From the NCBI GenBank assembly GCA_040876735.1, contig JBBDPC010000114.1, forward strand, positions 17,331 through 81,330: a DNA stretch of 64,000 nt. The letters run 5' to 3'. The stretch's first letter is position 1; the number at the start of each line of letters is the position of its first letter. The translations under genes and the position numbers were made by a program. Shown one piece after another: positions 8,702 to 16,284 of the stretch. Source of the DNA: Natronomicrosphaera sp040876735. Its GTDB lineage: Bacteria; Planctomycetota; Phycisphaerae; Phycisphaerales; Phycisphaeraceae. The notes under the pieces are model-generated. The model was not told where the DNA came from, did no database searches, and worked only from the letters and a program-made list of their open reading frames with translations.

Positions 8702-9253
8702 TCACGCCTTCTGTCGTCGCAAACGCAGGTAACGCAGCAGGTCGCGGCGGTCGCCGCTGACGGCGGCGCGCTGGGCGAGGTCTTCGGCCACGGGGACGTC
8801 GTCTTCGCCGACGCGCGGCGCCATCGCGCCATGGCCCTCGCTCGTCCGCCGGCGGAACAGGTACGGCTTGTGCCGACGCAGGTCCGCCACGGCCGCCTTC
8901 ACGTCCGGCTCGTCCATCTCCAGCACCGCCCGCTCGGTCAGCAGCCGGGCCGCATCGAGGTCGATCGCCTCCGACTCGGCCAGCAGCGAATCGATGCTCT
9001 GCCAGCGTTCGAGATGGCGCACCGTCTGCTGCGCTTCATCGAGCTGCGCTTGCAGCCCCTGCATCTGCGACTGCACATCGCCAAGCTGCTGCTCGGCCGC
9101 CTGGGCCCGCTTGCGATAGCGGATCGCTTCGCTCACGGGCACCTGTTTGTCGTCACGCGCTGCGTCGGCGTCGCTGTCCACCGACGCGTTCGCGTCTTCC
9201 GATGCGTGCGATTCACTCGCGATCGTGTCCGCCTGGACGTCCTGTTCGGTCAT
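8702..9253 (-). CDS. Scaffold-like phage protein
   Basis: The product has 183 residues. The N-terminal 40 residues are acidic and disordered (ASEDANASVDSDADAARDD). Residues about 45-85 form a heptad-rich coiled coil (YRKRAQAAEQQLGDVQSQMQGLQAQLDEAQQ). The C-terminus is basic (DRRDLLRYLRLRRQKA). An acidic N-terminus, a coiled coil and a basic C-terminal helix just before the capsid gene is the standard layout of a phage scaffolding protein. Assignment rests on architecture and position. Confidence 0.78.
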   Translation of the reverse strand: MTEQDVQADTIASESHASEDANASVDSDADAARDDKQVPVSEAIRYRKRAQAAEQQLGDVQSQMQGLQAQLDEAQQTVRHLERWQSIDSLLAESEAIDLDAARLLTERAVLEMDEPDVKAAVADLRRHKPYLFRRRTSEGHGAMAPRVGEDDVPVAEDLAQRAAVSGDRRDLLRYLRLRRQKA

Positions 9254-9322
9254 GTCTGTTTCCTTTGTCGTGTGTGGTTCAGTGTTTCAACAACGCGAAA
9301 CCCGAAACTCAAAACGCGAAAC

Positions 9323-10771
9323 TCATTCGTGTCCGCACTCGGCATAGCCGAGCTCGGTGAGCACCTGGTGGCGGGGGACGCCGAGGTCGAGTTTGAGGCG
9401 CGCGTTTCGCAACTGCTCTTCTTCGCTGAGTGGCAGCGGGTGGGGCCAGTCGAGTCGGACGCGTCGTTCGTCGGGGGTGTTGGGCAGCAGGCCGTGCACG
9501 TCGGCGGCGTGCAGCAGCAGTTCGCAGAGTTGTTCGAGGCCCTTGCCGTAGGTGACGCGCTTCTTTTCCGTGCGGGCGATCAGACCCATGAGCACGGTGC
9601 GGAGGGCGACCGCGGAGGTGAGGTTGCCCACGCGTCCGCCGATGACGCCAGCGGCGACGGGCGTGACGCCGGAGGCTTTGTCCAAGGCTTCGCGCAGTTC
9701 GCGGATGTGGGCTTCTTCGGAGGGGTTGTGCGCGTCGCCGCCGAACTCCTGGATGGAAGCGTCGGTGTTGTCCGTGCTCCACATCTGCCCGGGGCCGACG
9801 GGGCGTTCGGTGAACTGTTCGATGCCCTTGCCGAGGTACATCTTGAAGCTCTGGAAGGTGACGCGGTTGGCGCGGTCGCTGAGCCGGGTGTTCAGCTCGT
9901 CCTGGAGCGGGATGAGCGGCTCGACTTCGCTCAGGCCCTCATAGAAGTAAGGCTGCGGCAGGTTCTGAATGTGGACCACCGGGATGCGGCCGAGGCGGTT
10001 GGCGTGTTCGCTGACGAGGCGGCGCTGCTGGCCGAAGGGGCCGGTGGTGGTGCGGAACTGCTGGACGGTGTCGGCGGTCCAGAGGTGGGTGCGTTCGACG
10101 ATTGCGCGGCGGGCGGTCTGCCGGCCGAGCATGCGGTCGCGGACCCGAGCGAGCAGCGGGCTGGCCTCGATGGCGTGGGTCGACTGGCGGAGGTGGAGCG
10201 CGTAGGCGTCGAGCTGGCGGTAGTCGTCGCTGCGCAGGACGGGGATGGCGCGCGGGGCTTCGACGAGTTCGAGGCGGATGCGGTCGGCGGGGTCATCGGT
10301 GGCGGCGGTTTCGTCGACGTGGACGAGAATGTCGACGTGGCCGTAGATCCCGCCGAGCAGGGCGAGGTCCTGGAGAAAGTTGGGGCCGCCGTTGCGTTGG
10401 AGGACGGTGCGGAGGAAGCGTTGGAGGGTGCCCGCGCGGTCGGGTTGCGTGGCGAGGCTCTGGATGGTGAGCGGCTTGCCGAACATGAAGTCGACGAGGG
10501 TGTGAAGGCGCCAGGCGATGTCGTTTTCGATCACGCGTTCGCGGGCGGGCTGCTCGCCGCCGGCGGTGATGCGAGCGGGCAGGCCCTGCTCCTGGGCGAG
10601 GCGGTAGGCGCTGTCGCCCTGGTCTTGCATGGGGTTGCGGAAGTAGCGCCACAGCCGGTCGAAGCGCGGCTGGCGCTGATGGACGTGCTCGTGGATGAGC
10701 AGGTCGAGCAGGTCGGGGTTCAGCGTGTCGTCGGCCGGTTGGGAGCGTGTGGTTTGGTTCATGGTCGCCAT
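9323..10771 (-). CDS. Phage portal protein, SPP1 gp6-like
   Basis: The product has 482 residues. The chain contains HEHVHQRQPRFDRLWRYFRN near the N-terminus, NDIAWRLHTLVDFMFGKPL, a repeated pattern for the wing and clip, and in the C-terminal half LSEVEPLIPLQDELNTRLSDRANRVTFQSFKM and EELREALDKASGVTPVAAG-type stem helices. These are hallmarks of SPP1-gp6-type portals (Phage_prot_Gp6). It is the first gene of the cassette. ATG 10771 gives MATMNQTTR; ATG 10762 is an equally good start. A large terminase would be expected just upstream, but the next gene there is a transcriptional activator. Confidence 0.85.
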   Translation of the reverse strand: MATMNQTTRSQPADDTLNPDLLDLLIHEHVHQRQPRFDRLWRYFRNPMQDQGDSAYRLAQEQGLPARITAGGEQPARERVIENDIAWRLHTLVDFMFGKPLTIQSLATQPDRAGTLQRFLRTVLQRNGGPNFLQDLALLGGIYGHVDILVHVDETAATDDPADRIRLELVEAPRAIPVLRSDDYRQLDAYALHLRQSTHAIEASPLLARVRDRMLGRQTARRAIVERTHLWTADTVQQFRTTTGPFGQQRRLVSEHANRLGRIPVVHIQNLPQPYFYEGLSEVEPLIPLQDELNTRLSDRANRVTFQSFKMYLGKGIEQFTERPVGPGQMWSTDNTDASIQEFGGDAHNPSEEAHIRELREALDKASGVTPVAAGVIGGRVGNLTSAVALRTVLMGLIARTEKKRVTYGKGLEQLCELLLHAADVHGLLPNTPDERRVRLDWPHPLPLSEEEQLRNARLKLDLGVPRHQVLTELGYAECGHE

Positions 10772-10932
10772 CGCCTGGGGTGAACGGAATCAGGGGTCGT
10801 TCACCCTTGGGCGAGGCGGCGGCGTGTTGCGCACGAATGGGACGCGGGGGTGGGGAAGGGCGGTGTTTGACGGGGTCTGGGGTGTGGGATTTTTTTGCGG
10901 GAAGGGGTGGGGGTGTGCGCGCGCGGGGGGGA

Positions 10933-10966
10933 GACCCACGGCTGAAAGCCGTGGGCTTCGGGGGGT
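10933..10966. repeat. PAL-A palindromic repeat, copy 1
   Basis: The inner arms CCCACGGCT / AGCCGTGGG have loop GAA and are followed by CTTCGGGGGG. The copy sits between the portal gene and the stop of the sigma-54 activator gene. On the minus strand it lies downstream of the activator and could also end that transcript. Confidence 0.8.
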
Positions 10967-10984
10967 GTGGGATGTGAGGGGGCG

Positions 10985-12616
10985 TCAGTCGGCGGGGGCG
11001 ATGCCGAGGTCTTTGACTTTTTTGTTGAGCGTGTTGCGGTTGATGCCGAGGAAGTCGGCGGTGCGGAGCTTGACGCCGTCGTTGAAGGCGAGGGCTTCGC
11101 GGATGAGCTGGCGTTCGACTTCGTGGATGAGCAGGTCGTAGACCTGGCCTTCCTGGACCTGGTACTGCTCGACGGACTGCTCGGCGAGCTTGGCGCAGAG
11201 GGCTTCAATGGATTCGTCGCTGCTGTCGCTGCGCGTCTGCTGGGCGTACATGCGGATCTGAAGCGGGAGCAGGTCTTCGGTGAACTCTTCGCCGGTGCTG
11301 AGGACGACGGCGCGCTCGATAGCGTTTTCCAGCTCGCGCACGTTGCCCGGCCAGGGGTAGCGCAGCAGCGTGTTGAGCACGTCGCGGCTGAGCTTGCGCA
11401 GGTCGCGATTGTTCTCCCGGTTGTAGCGGTCGAGGAAGTGGTCGATCAGTTTGGGAATGTCCTCGCGGCGGGACCGGAGCGGGGGGAGGTTGAGCGTGAC
11501 GACGTTGAGGCGGTAGTAGAGGTCTTCGCGGAAATTGCCCTTGCGGACTTCCTCTTCGAGGTCGAGATTGGTGGCGGCGATGACGCGGACGTCGACCTTG
11601 ACGGTGTGGTGGTCGCCGACGCGCTCGAACTCGCGTTCCTGGAGGACGCGGAGGAGCTTGACCTGGAGCTGGGGGTCGAGCGTGCCGACCTCGTCGAGGA
11701 AGATGGTGCCCCCGGTGGCGGCTTCGAACCGGCCGACCTTGTCTTTGATAGCGCCGGTGAAGGCACCTTTGACGTGGCCGAACAGTTCGGACTCGAGCAG
11801 TTGGGGCGAGAGCGCGCCGCAGTTGATGCGGACCAGGGGCTTGTCGCGTCGGGGGCTGTTGAAGTGGAGGGCTTTGGCGAACAGCTCCTTGCCGCAGCCG
11901 GTCTCGCCGAGCAGGAGGACGGTGGCGCGGCTGGTGGCGACCTGGCTGACGGTGGCGAGCACGTCGAGCATCACGGGGCTGGTGCCGATGATGTTGTCGA
12001 ACTTGTACTTGGTGTGGAGGTTGTCTTTGAGCGCGCGGTTCTCGGCGAGCCATTCATCCTTTTCGACCTGGATGAGGTTGTGGATGCGGATGGCCTGGGC
12101 GAAGCTGCCGGCGATGATCTTGAGCAGGCGGGCGTCGGCCTGGAGTCGTGCGTCGGAGACGAAGGGCTTGTCGACGCTGAGGGTGCCGACGTTTTCGTCG
12201 CCGTCGCGGATGGGGACGCAGATGAAGCTGGTGGGGCTGGCGGGGGCGTCGAGGTCGGCGGCCGGGGCGTTGGCTTTGTCCTTGAGCTGGCGTGCGCCGG
12301 TGCGGTTGAGGAACTCAGGGTGGTGGGCGATGTCGGCAACGACGGCGGGCTGGCCGGTGGCGAGCACCTGGCCGGTGACGCCTTCGCCGATGGCATAGCG
12401 GCCGCGTTCCTGCTCGGCGGCGGTGAGGCCGTAGGAGGCGATGGTGCGAAGCTGGTCGGAGGTGCGGTCGAGCAGGACGAGGGCGGCGCGCTGGATGTCC
12501 ATGCGGTCGGTCAGCACGGCCATGGCCCGCTGAAAGACCTGGCTTAACTCGATCCCGTCGCCGAGAATCTGACTGATCTGTTCGAGAATGTCTAATTCTT
12601 GTTCAGCGCGGTCCAT
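10985..12616 (-). CDS. GAF/AAA+/Fis sigma-54-dependent transcriptional activator (NifA-type architecture)
   Basis: The product has 543 residues in the order GAF sensor (about 20-180), AAA+ domain (about 205-440) and Fis-type helix-turn-helix (about 505-540, LGINRNTLNKKV). Walker A is GETGCGKE (237-244, with Cys where Thr is usual). The sigma-54-contacting GAFTGA loop is at 284-289 and Walker B is IFLDEV at 305-310. It should remodel RNA polymerase-sigma54 in response to a small ligand or redox state sensed by GAF. There is no receiver domain, so no two-component input. It is transcribed in the same direction as, and immediately upstream of, the capsid cassette, but I found no clear -24/-12 site (TGGCAC-N5-TTGCA) in the gap. 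Confidence 0.92.
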   Translation of the reverse strand: MDRAEQELDILEQISQILGDGIELSQVFQRAMAVLTDRMDIQRAALVLLDRTSDQLRTIASYGLTAAEQERGRYAIGEGVTGQVLATGQPAVVADIAHHPEFLNRTGARQLKDKANAPAADLDAPASPTSFICVPIRDGDENVGTLSVDKPFVSDARLQADARLLKIIAGSFAQAIRIHNLIQVEKDEWLAENRALKDNLHTKYKFDNIIGTSPVMLDVLATVSQVATSRATVLLLGETGCGKELFAKALHFNSPRRDKPLVRINCGALSPQLLESELFGHVKGAFTGAIKDKVGRFEAATGGTIFLDEVGTLDPQLQVKLLRVLQEREFERVGDHHTVKVDVRVIAATNLDLEEEVRKGNFREDLYYRLNVVTLNLPPLRSRREDIPKLIDHFLDRYNRENNRDLRKLSRDVLNTLLRYPWPGNVRELENAIERAVVLSTGEEFTEDLLPLQIRMYAQQTRSDSSDESIEALCAKLAEQSVEQYQVQEGQVYDLLIHEVERQLIREALAFNDGVKLRTADFLGINRNTLNKKVKDLGIAPAD

Positions 12617-12662
12617 GATGTGCCTTTTTTATCATCATGGTGGTGATTTGGCAAGCGGGAGA

Positions 12663-12692
12663 GGCCTGCGGATGGAATCCGTGGGTTTCGGG
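12663..12692. repeat. PAL-A palindromic repeat, degenerate copy 2
   Basis: The arms CCTGCGGAT / ATCCGTGGG have loop GGA and two mismatches against the family consensus. The copy lies between the divergently placed ends of the activator 5' region and the pepA 3' end. Confidence 0.65.
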
Positions 12693-12704
12693 GGGGAAGG
12701 CGGG

Positions 12705-14285
12705 TCACCAGCGGTGGAGGAGGTCGGCAAGGAGGCGGACGCCGAAGCCGGTGGGGCCTTTGGGGTAGAGGCCGGTTTTGTCGGTGTCGCCCTTGGTGGC
12801 GGCGACGCCGGCGATGTCGAGGTGGGCCCAGGGGAGGCGGGGCATTTCGGTGGCGGCCCGGTCGCCGACGAAGTAACTGAGGAAGGCGGCGCCCTGGATG
12901 GGGTGGGCTTCGCGGTCGGCGGAGTTGGCGAGGTCGGCGTGGGTGGATTTCATCTGATCGCGGTGGTCGTCCCAGAGCGGCATCTGCCAGAGGCGTTCGC
13001 CGGTGCGCTCGCTGGCGGCGTGGAGGCGGCGGCGGAGGTCGTCGTCGTTGCACCAGAGGCCCGCGCAGTAGGAGCCGAGCGCCACGACGACGCCGCCGGT
13101 GAGGGTGGCGAGGTCGAGCACGGCCCGGGGTTGGTAGTGGCGTGTGCCGTAGGCGAGGGCGTCGGCGAGGATGAGCCGGCCCTCGGCGTCGGTGTTGGTG
13201 ATTTCGACGGTGACGCCGTTGTAGAGCGTGATGATGTCGTCGACGCGGTAAGCGTGTTCGTCGATCATGTTCTCGACGACCGGGACGAGGCCGACGACGG
13301 GCAGGTCGAGCTTGAGGTTGGCCACGGCCTGCATGGCGCCGATGACGGCCATACCGCCGCATTTGTCGTATTTCATGCCCTGCATGGCGCCGCCGACCTT
13401 GAGCGAGTAGCCGCCGGTGTCGAATGTGACGGCCTTGCCGACGAGCAGGATGGGGGAGGCGGGTGGCTGTTTCTTTTTGGTGGTGGCGGCTCGCCCGCTG
13501 CCCCCGGAAGGGCGGGCGCGGCCGGGCCATTCGAGGGCGACGAGGGCGGGGGGCGTGGAGCCGGCGCGGCCGACGGCGGTGATGCCGCCCATGCCGAGCT
13601 GCTCGGCTTTTTTCGCGTCGATGACGGTGCAGCGCAGGCCGGTCTTGCGGGCGAGCTTGCGGCAGTGGTCGACGATGTAGCGGGGGTTGGCGACGTTGGG
13701 CGGGGTGGCGGCGAGGGTGCGGGCGGTGTGTTGGCCCTCGCCGACGGCCAGCGCCCGGTCGAAGCCGGCGGCGAGGGCGCGGTCGAGGGTGACGTGGAGG
13801 TCGACGGGCTTTGGCGGCGTCTTCGCCTTGGCGTCGGGTTGGCCGGCCGCGCCTTTGAAGGCGTCGAAGTCGAAGTGGGCGATGGCGAAGCCGTCCCCGA
13901 GGGCCAGGCCCGCCTGCTCGGCGTCGAGTTTGTCGTGAAGTTCGGCCGGGCAGGCGACTTCCAGGCGTTGCACGCCCGCGGCCGCGGCGGCCCGGAGCAG
14001 GCGGGCGGCGGCGGCGCGGAGGGCGTTGGCGTCGAACCGTTCGGGCTTGCCGAGGCCGCAGACGAACAGCCGGTCGGCGCCCGCGGCGGGGTAGGCGGGG
14101 GTGACGGTTCCGCGTGCGGCGGTGAACTCGGGCCGGCGGAGGAGGTCGGCGAGGGCGTTGTCGAGGCGGTCGTCCCACGGCTGGTAGTCGGCGGGGACCG
14201 TGTCGGCGCCTTCAAAGAGGAACAGGGCGAGGGCGTCGGGCCTGGCGCGGCCGGGGCGGGGCGTGCGGCGGATGGTGCGGTACAT
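12705..14285 (-). CDS. pepA: Leucyl aminopeptidase (M17 family)
   Basis: The product has 526 residues; ATG 14285 gives MYRTIRRTPR, and the region upstream is low-complexity and non-coding. It releases N-terminal residues from peptides using two metal ions. The C-terminal catalytic domain shows VGKAVTFDTGGYSLK, MKYDKCGGMAVIGAM, EHAYRVDDIITLYNG and the M17 signature NTDAEGRL, then LDLATLTGG. Metal-binding Lys and Asp/Glu positions of these motifs are kept. The N-terminal macro-like domain is divergent and alanine-rich. A basic low-complexity insert (near residues 295-315, SGGSGRAATTKKKQPP) lies just before the active-site lysine. It is monocistronic on the minus strand. Confidence 0.92.
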   Translation of the reverse strand: MYRTIRRTPRPGRARPDALALFLFEGADTVPADYQPWDDRLDNALADLLRRPEFTAARGTVTPAYPAAGADRLFVCGLGKPERFDANALRAAAARLLRAAAAAGVQRLEVACPAELHDKLDAEQAGLALGDGFAIAHFDFDAFKGAAGQPDAKAKTPPKPVDLHVTLDRALAAGFDRALAVGEGQHTARTLAATPPNVANPRYIVDHCRKLARKTGLRCTVIDAKKAEQLGMGGITAVGRAGSTPPALVALEWPGRARPSGGSGRAATTKKKQPPASPILLVGKAVTFDTGGYSLKVGGAMQGMKYDKCGGMAVIGAMQAVANLKLDLPVVGLVPVVENMIDEHAYRVDDIITLYNGVTVEITNTDAEGRLILADALAYGTRHYQPRAVLDLATLTGGVVVALGSYCAGLWCNDDDLRRRLHAASERTGERLWQMPLWDDHRDQMKSTHADLANSADREAHPIQGAAFLSYFVGDRAATEMPRLPWAHLDIAGVAATKGDTDKTGLYPKGPTGFGVRLLADLLHRW

Positions 14286-14423
14286 GGTCAGGCTCCTGTG
14301 GCGGTGGGGTGGCGTAGGCCAGTGTAAGCGGCGGGGCCGACGAGGCCCAATGGGGGGGGCGGGTGCCGCGGCCACAAGCCGAGCGATGGGCGAAGGTTGG
14401 GGCAATCGTTGGGCCGGCGTTGT

Positions 14424-14452
14424 TTGACACTCCCGCGTGGCAGTGCTACTTT
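14424..14452 (+). promoter_or_regulatory. Sigma-70-like promoter for the helical-repeat protein
   Basis: TTGACA (14424-14429) is a perfect -35 box. A 17-base spacer leads to TACTTT (14447-14452), a weaker -10. The start of transcription would be near 14460, about 75 bases before the gene at 14534. The predicted transcript diverges from pepA. Confidence 0.6.
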
Positions 14453-14533
14453 CCCCGCAGGCGCGGGCATGGTTGATGCGCGAAGCGCGCGGTCCGTTTA
14501 CCTCTCCTCCATTCCTGTTCGGAGACGCTTCTT

Positions 14534-15577
14534 ATGAGATGCAGCCGACGTGTACCCGCAGTGCTGACGATGTTTGTCGCTGTGGTACTGGGGTCGGCTG
14601 GCGGGTTTGGCACGCGCGCGCTGGCTCAGGAGGCACCCCGCCTGCGAGCGGACGTGCTGATGGCGGAAGAGTTGACGGAGGAGATTCGTCAGTCGATCGC
14701 CATGTACGTCACCCATTGGGCCGGCCAGCTTCAGAGCGAGGATGCGCAGCGGGTCGCCGAGGCACGGCGTCGGCTGCTCGAACCGGTGCGCGGCGGGCGG
14801 GTGTCCGAGGCGTTCACCGGTCATTACAGCGAGCAGGCCGGGGCGGAGCTTCGCCCGGCGTTGGACAGCGACCAACTGGTCGTTCGGCTGAACGCGATCA
14901 TCGTGGTCACCCGGCTCAGCGGGGAGGCGGCGTTGCCGTTGATCGAGCAGGGCATGACGGACGACAGCCCCGCCGTGCGTTACTGGGCGATCAAAGCAGT
15001 GCAGACGGTGGAGTTCGCCGACCAGGACAAGTCGACGCTGGTCGAGCGTGTGGTGGCCCATCTGGAGCGGGAGTCGGAGCCGTCCGTGGCCGAGCAGACG
15101 ATGGTGGCGCTGGTGGACATTGACCTGCCCGAGGCGCGGACGCGCGGGCTGGAGGTGCTCAACGCGCGGATTGCCCGCCACCTGAACGAGCCGGGGCGGT
15201 CGATGCAGGTCGAGCATGCCGGGCTTTCGCGGGTGTATCAGCAACTGGCGCGGACGGGCGATCCGGATCGGCCGGCGCTGCGGCAACTGGCTCGCGCGGC
15301 GGTGCGGTACCAAGACCTGGCGGCCCGGTATCTGCAAGCCGAGGGCGTGGAGGAGGAAGCTCGTGAGAGCTATATCCGCATGATCGAGTTGTGCAACGCG
15401 GTGCTGCGGTTCACGGCGGACAACCTCAACGCAGCGGGCGTGCCCGGCCGGATCGAGCCGATCGTGGCCCAAGGCAACTGGGGTGGCGTTGAGCAGAATG
15501 CGGACGAGTGGCGGGCGCTGATGCTGCGGCCGCCGTACGGCCTCACGGAGCAGGATCTGGCGGTGGCGGGCGAGTGA
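14534..15577 (+). CDS. Secreted HEAT-like helical-repeat protein
   Basis: The product has 347 residues. The N-terminus MRCSRRVPAVLTMFVAVVL..ALAQ is a signal peptide with a cleavage site after ALAQ. The mature part is a series of helix pairs, best seen at residues 105-215 (LDSDQLVVRLNAIIVVTRL, MTDDSPAVRYWAIKAVQTV, SEPSVAEQTMVALVDIDL), like HEAT or PBS-lyase repeats. No catalytic motif is visible. It probably acts as a periplasmic scaffold, but its partner is unknown. A consensus -35 element lies upstream at 14424. It stands alone, flanked by pepA and a PAL-A repeat. Confidence 0.8.
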   Translation: MRCSRRVPAVLTMFVAVVLGSAGGFGTRALAQEAPRLRADVLMAEELTEEIRQSIAMYVTHWAGQLQSEDAQRVAEARRRLLEPVRGGRVSEAFTGHYSEQAGAELRPALDSDQLVVRLNAIIVVTRLSGEAALPLIEQGMTDDSPAVRYWAIKAVQTVEFADQDKSTLVERVVAHLERESEPSVAEQTMVALVDIDLPEARTRGLEVLNARIARHLNEPGRSMQVEHAGLSRVYQQLARTGDPDRPALRQLARAAVRYQDLAARYLQAEGVEEEARESYIRMIELCNAVLRFTADNLNAAGVPGRIEPIVAQGNWGGVEQNADEWRALMLRPPYGLTEQDLAVAGE

Positions 15578-15621
15578 TCGGGCGTTCCATGTAATCGCAT
15601 GTTCAATGAGATGATCATTGC

Positions 15622-15650
15622 AGGCCCACGGATGGCATCCGTGGGCTTCG
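15622..15650. repeat. PAL-A palindromic repeat, copy 3
   Basis: Perfect 10-bp arms GCCCACGGAT / ATCCGTGGGC with loop GGC lie between two convergent genes. The position could serve as a bidirectional terminator, though neither side has a strong T-run. Confidence 0.85.
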
Positions 15651-15671
15651 CTATTTCATGGGCGGGCGTGG

Positions 15672-16067
15672 TCAGCCCATGCTGCCGGGGCCGCCGAGCG
15701 GGTTCTGCATGGGGGAGCCGGCGGGCGCGGCGTCGGGCGTCTGGCCGGTCATGGCTTCGTCGACGCGGCGCATGAGGTCGACGTAGTCCATCTGTGCCCG
15801 TTGCAGGTCGCGGAGCACCGGGTGGGTGACGACCTTCTTCTGCAACTCGCTGAGTCGGGCCTTGTCGTCGACCTCGATCGGCTGCTGGTTCATCTCCTTT
15901 TCGCTCAGCGTCTGGAGATGGCGGTTGTAGTCGTTGAGCAGGCGCTGGGCCTCCTGGTCGTCGCGGAGGCGGGCGATGACGGCCTCGAATTTCTTCGCGG
16001 CTTCGTGCTGGCTGATCTGTTCGCCGAGTTCGCGGGCGGCCTGGAGGATGTCGTCGGTGCTGGCCAT
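15672..16067 (-). CDS. YlbF/YmcA-like helical protein
   Basis: The product has 131 residues. ATG 16067 gives MASTDDILQAARELGEQISQ; the extension upstream is proline/arginine-rich and non-coding. The whole N-terminal 110 residues are helical (HEAAKKFEAVIARLRDDQEAQRLLNDYNRHLQ, KARLSELQKKVVTHPVLRDLQRAQMDYVDLMRRVDEAM), matching the Com_YlbF (DUF964) family. In Bacillus, members form the Y-complex that modulates RNase Y. The tail is glycine/proline-rich and flexible. It is encoded opposite rnr, with 217 bases between the two divergent starts. The family call is fairly good, but its role in this organism is unknown. Confidence 0.8.
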   Translation of the reverse strand: MASTDDILQAARELGEQISQHEAAKKFEAVIARLRDDQEAQRLLNDYNRHLQTLSEKEMNQQPIEVDDKARLSELQKKVVTHPVLRDLQRAQMDYVDLMRRVDEAMTGQTPDAAPAGSPMQNPLGGPGSMG

Positions 16068-16284
16068 GGGTGACTCTCGTAGGGGTTGCGTTCTATCGTG
16101 ATTGCCGTGGACGGTGTAGCATAGCGGGGCGGATGAGCCGTGTGGACCGCGGCCCGGCAATGGCGGCATGGAAATGTGCCTGCCGGCGGGCCTATGCTTC
16201 ACACCCCTCGCACACCGGCTCTGCGCGCTTCCGCCGGTTGAAACGGGCGGGAGGCCACGGCCTGCACCTGGATTGATCTGAACC

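Noticed and set aside
8831..10783. 650-residue plus-strand frame opposite the portal gene
   Set aside because: Antisense to the portal and scaffold genes; valine/glycine/glutamate-rich shadow without motifs.
10772..10984. Sigma-54 promoter for the virion cassette
   Set aside because: No GG-N10-GC pair with suitable flanks on the minus strand; the gap is mostly G/C-skewed low-complexity sequence plus PAL-A.
14437..15123. 228-residue frame overlapping the helical-repeat protein
   Set aside because: It is an out-of-phase shadow of the signal-peptide-bearing protein at 14534 and has Arg/Gly-rich content.
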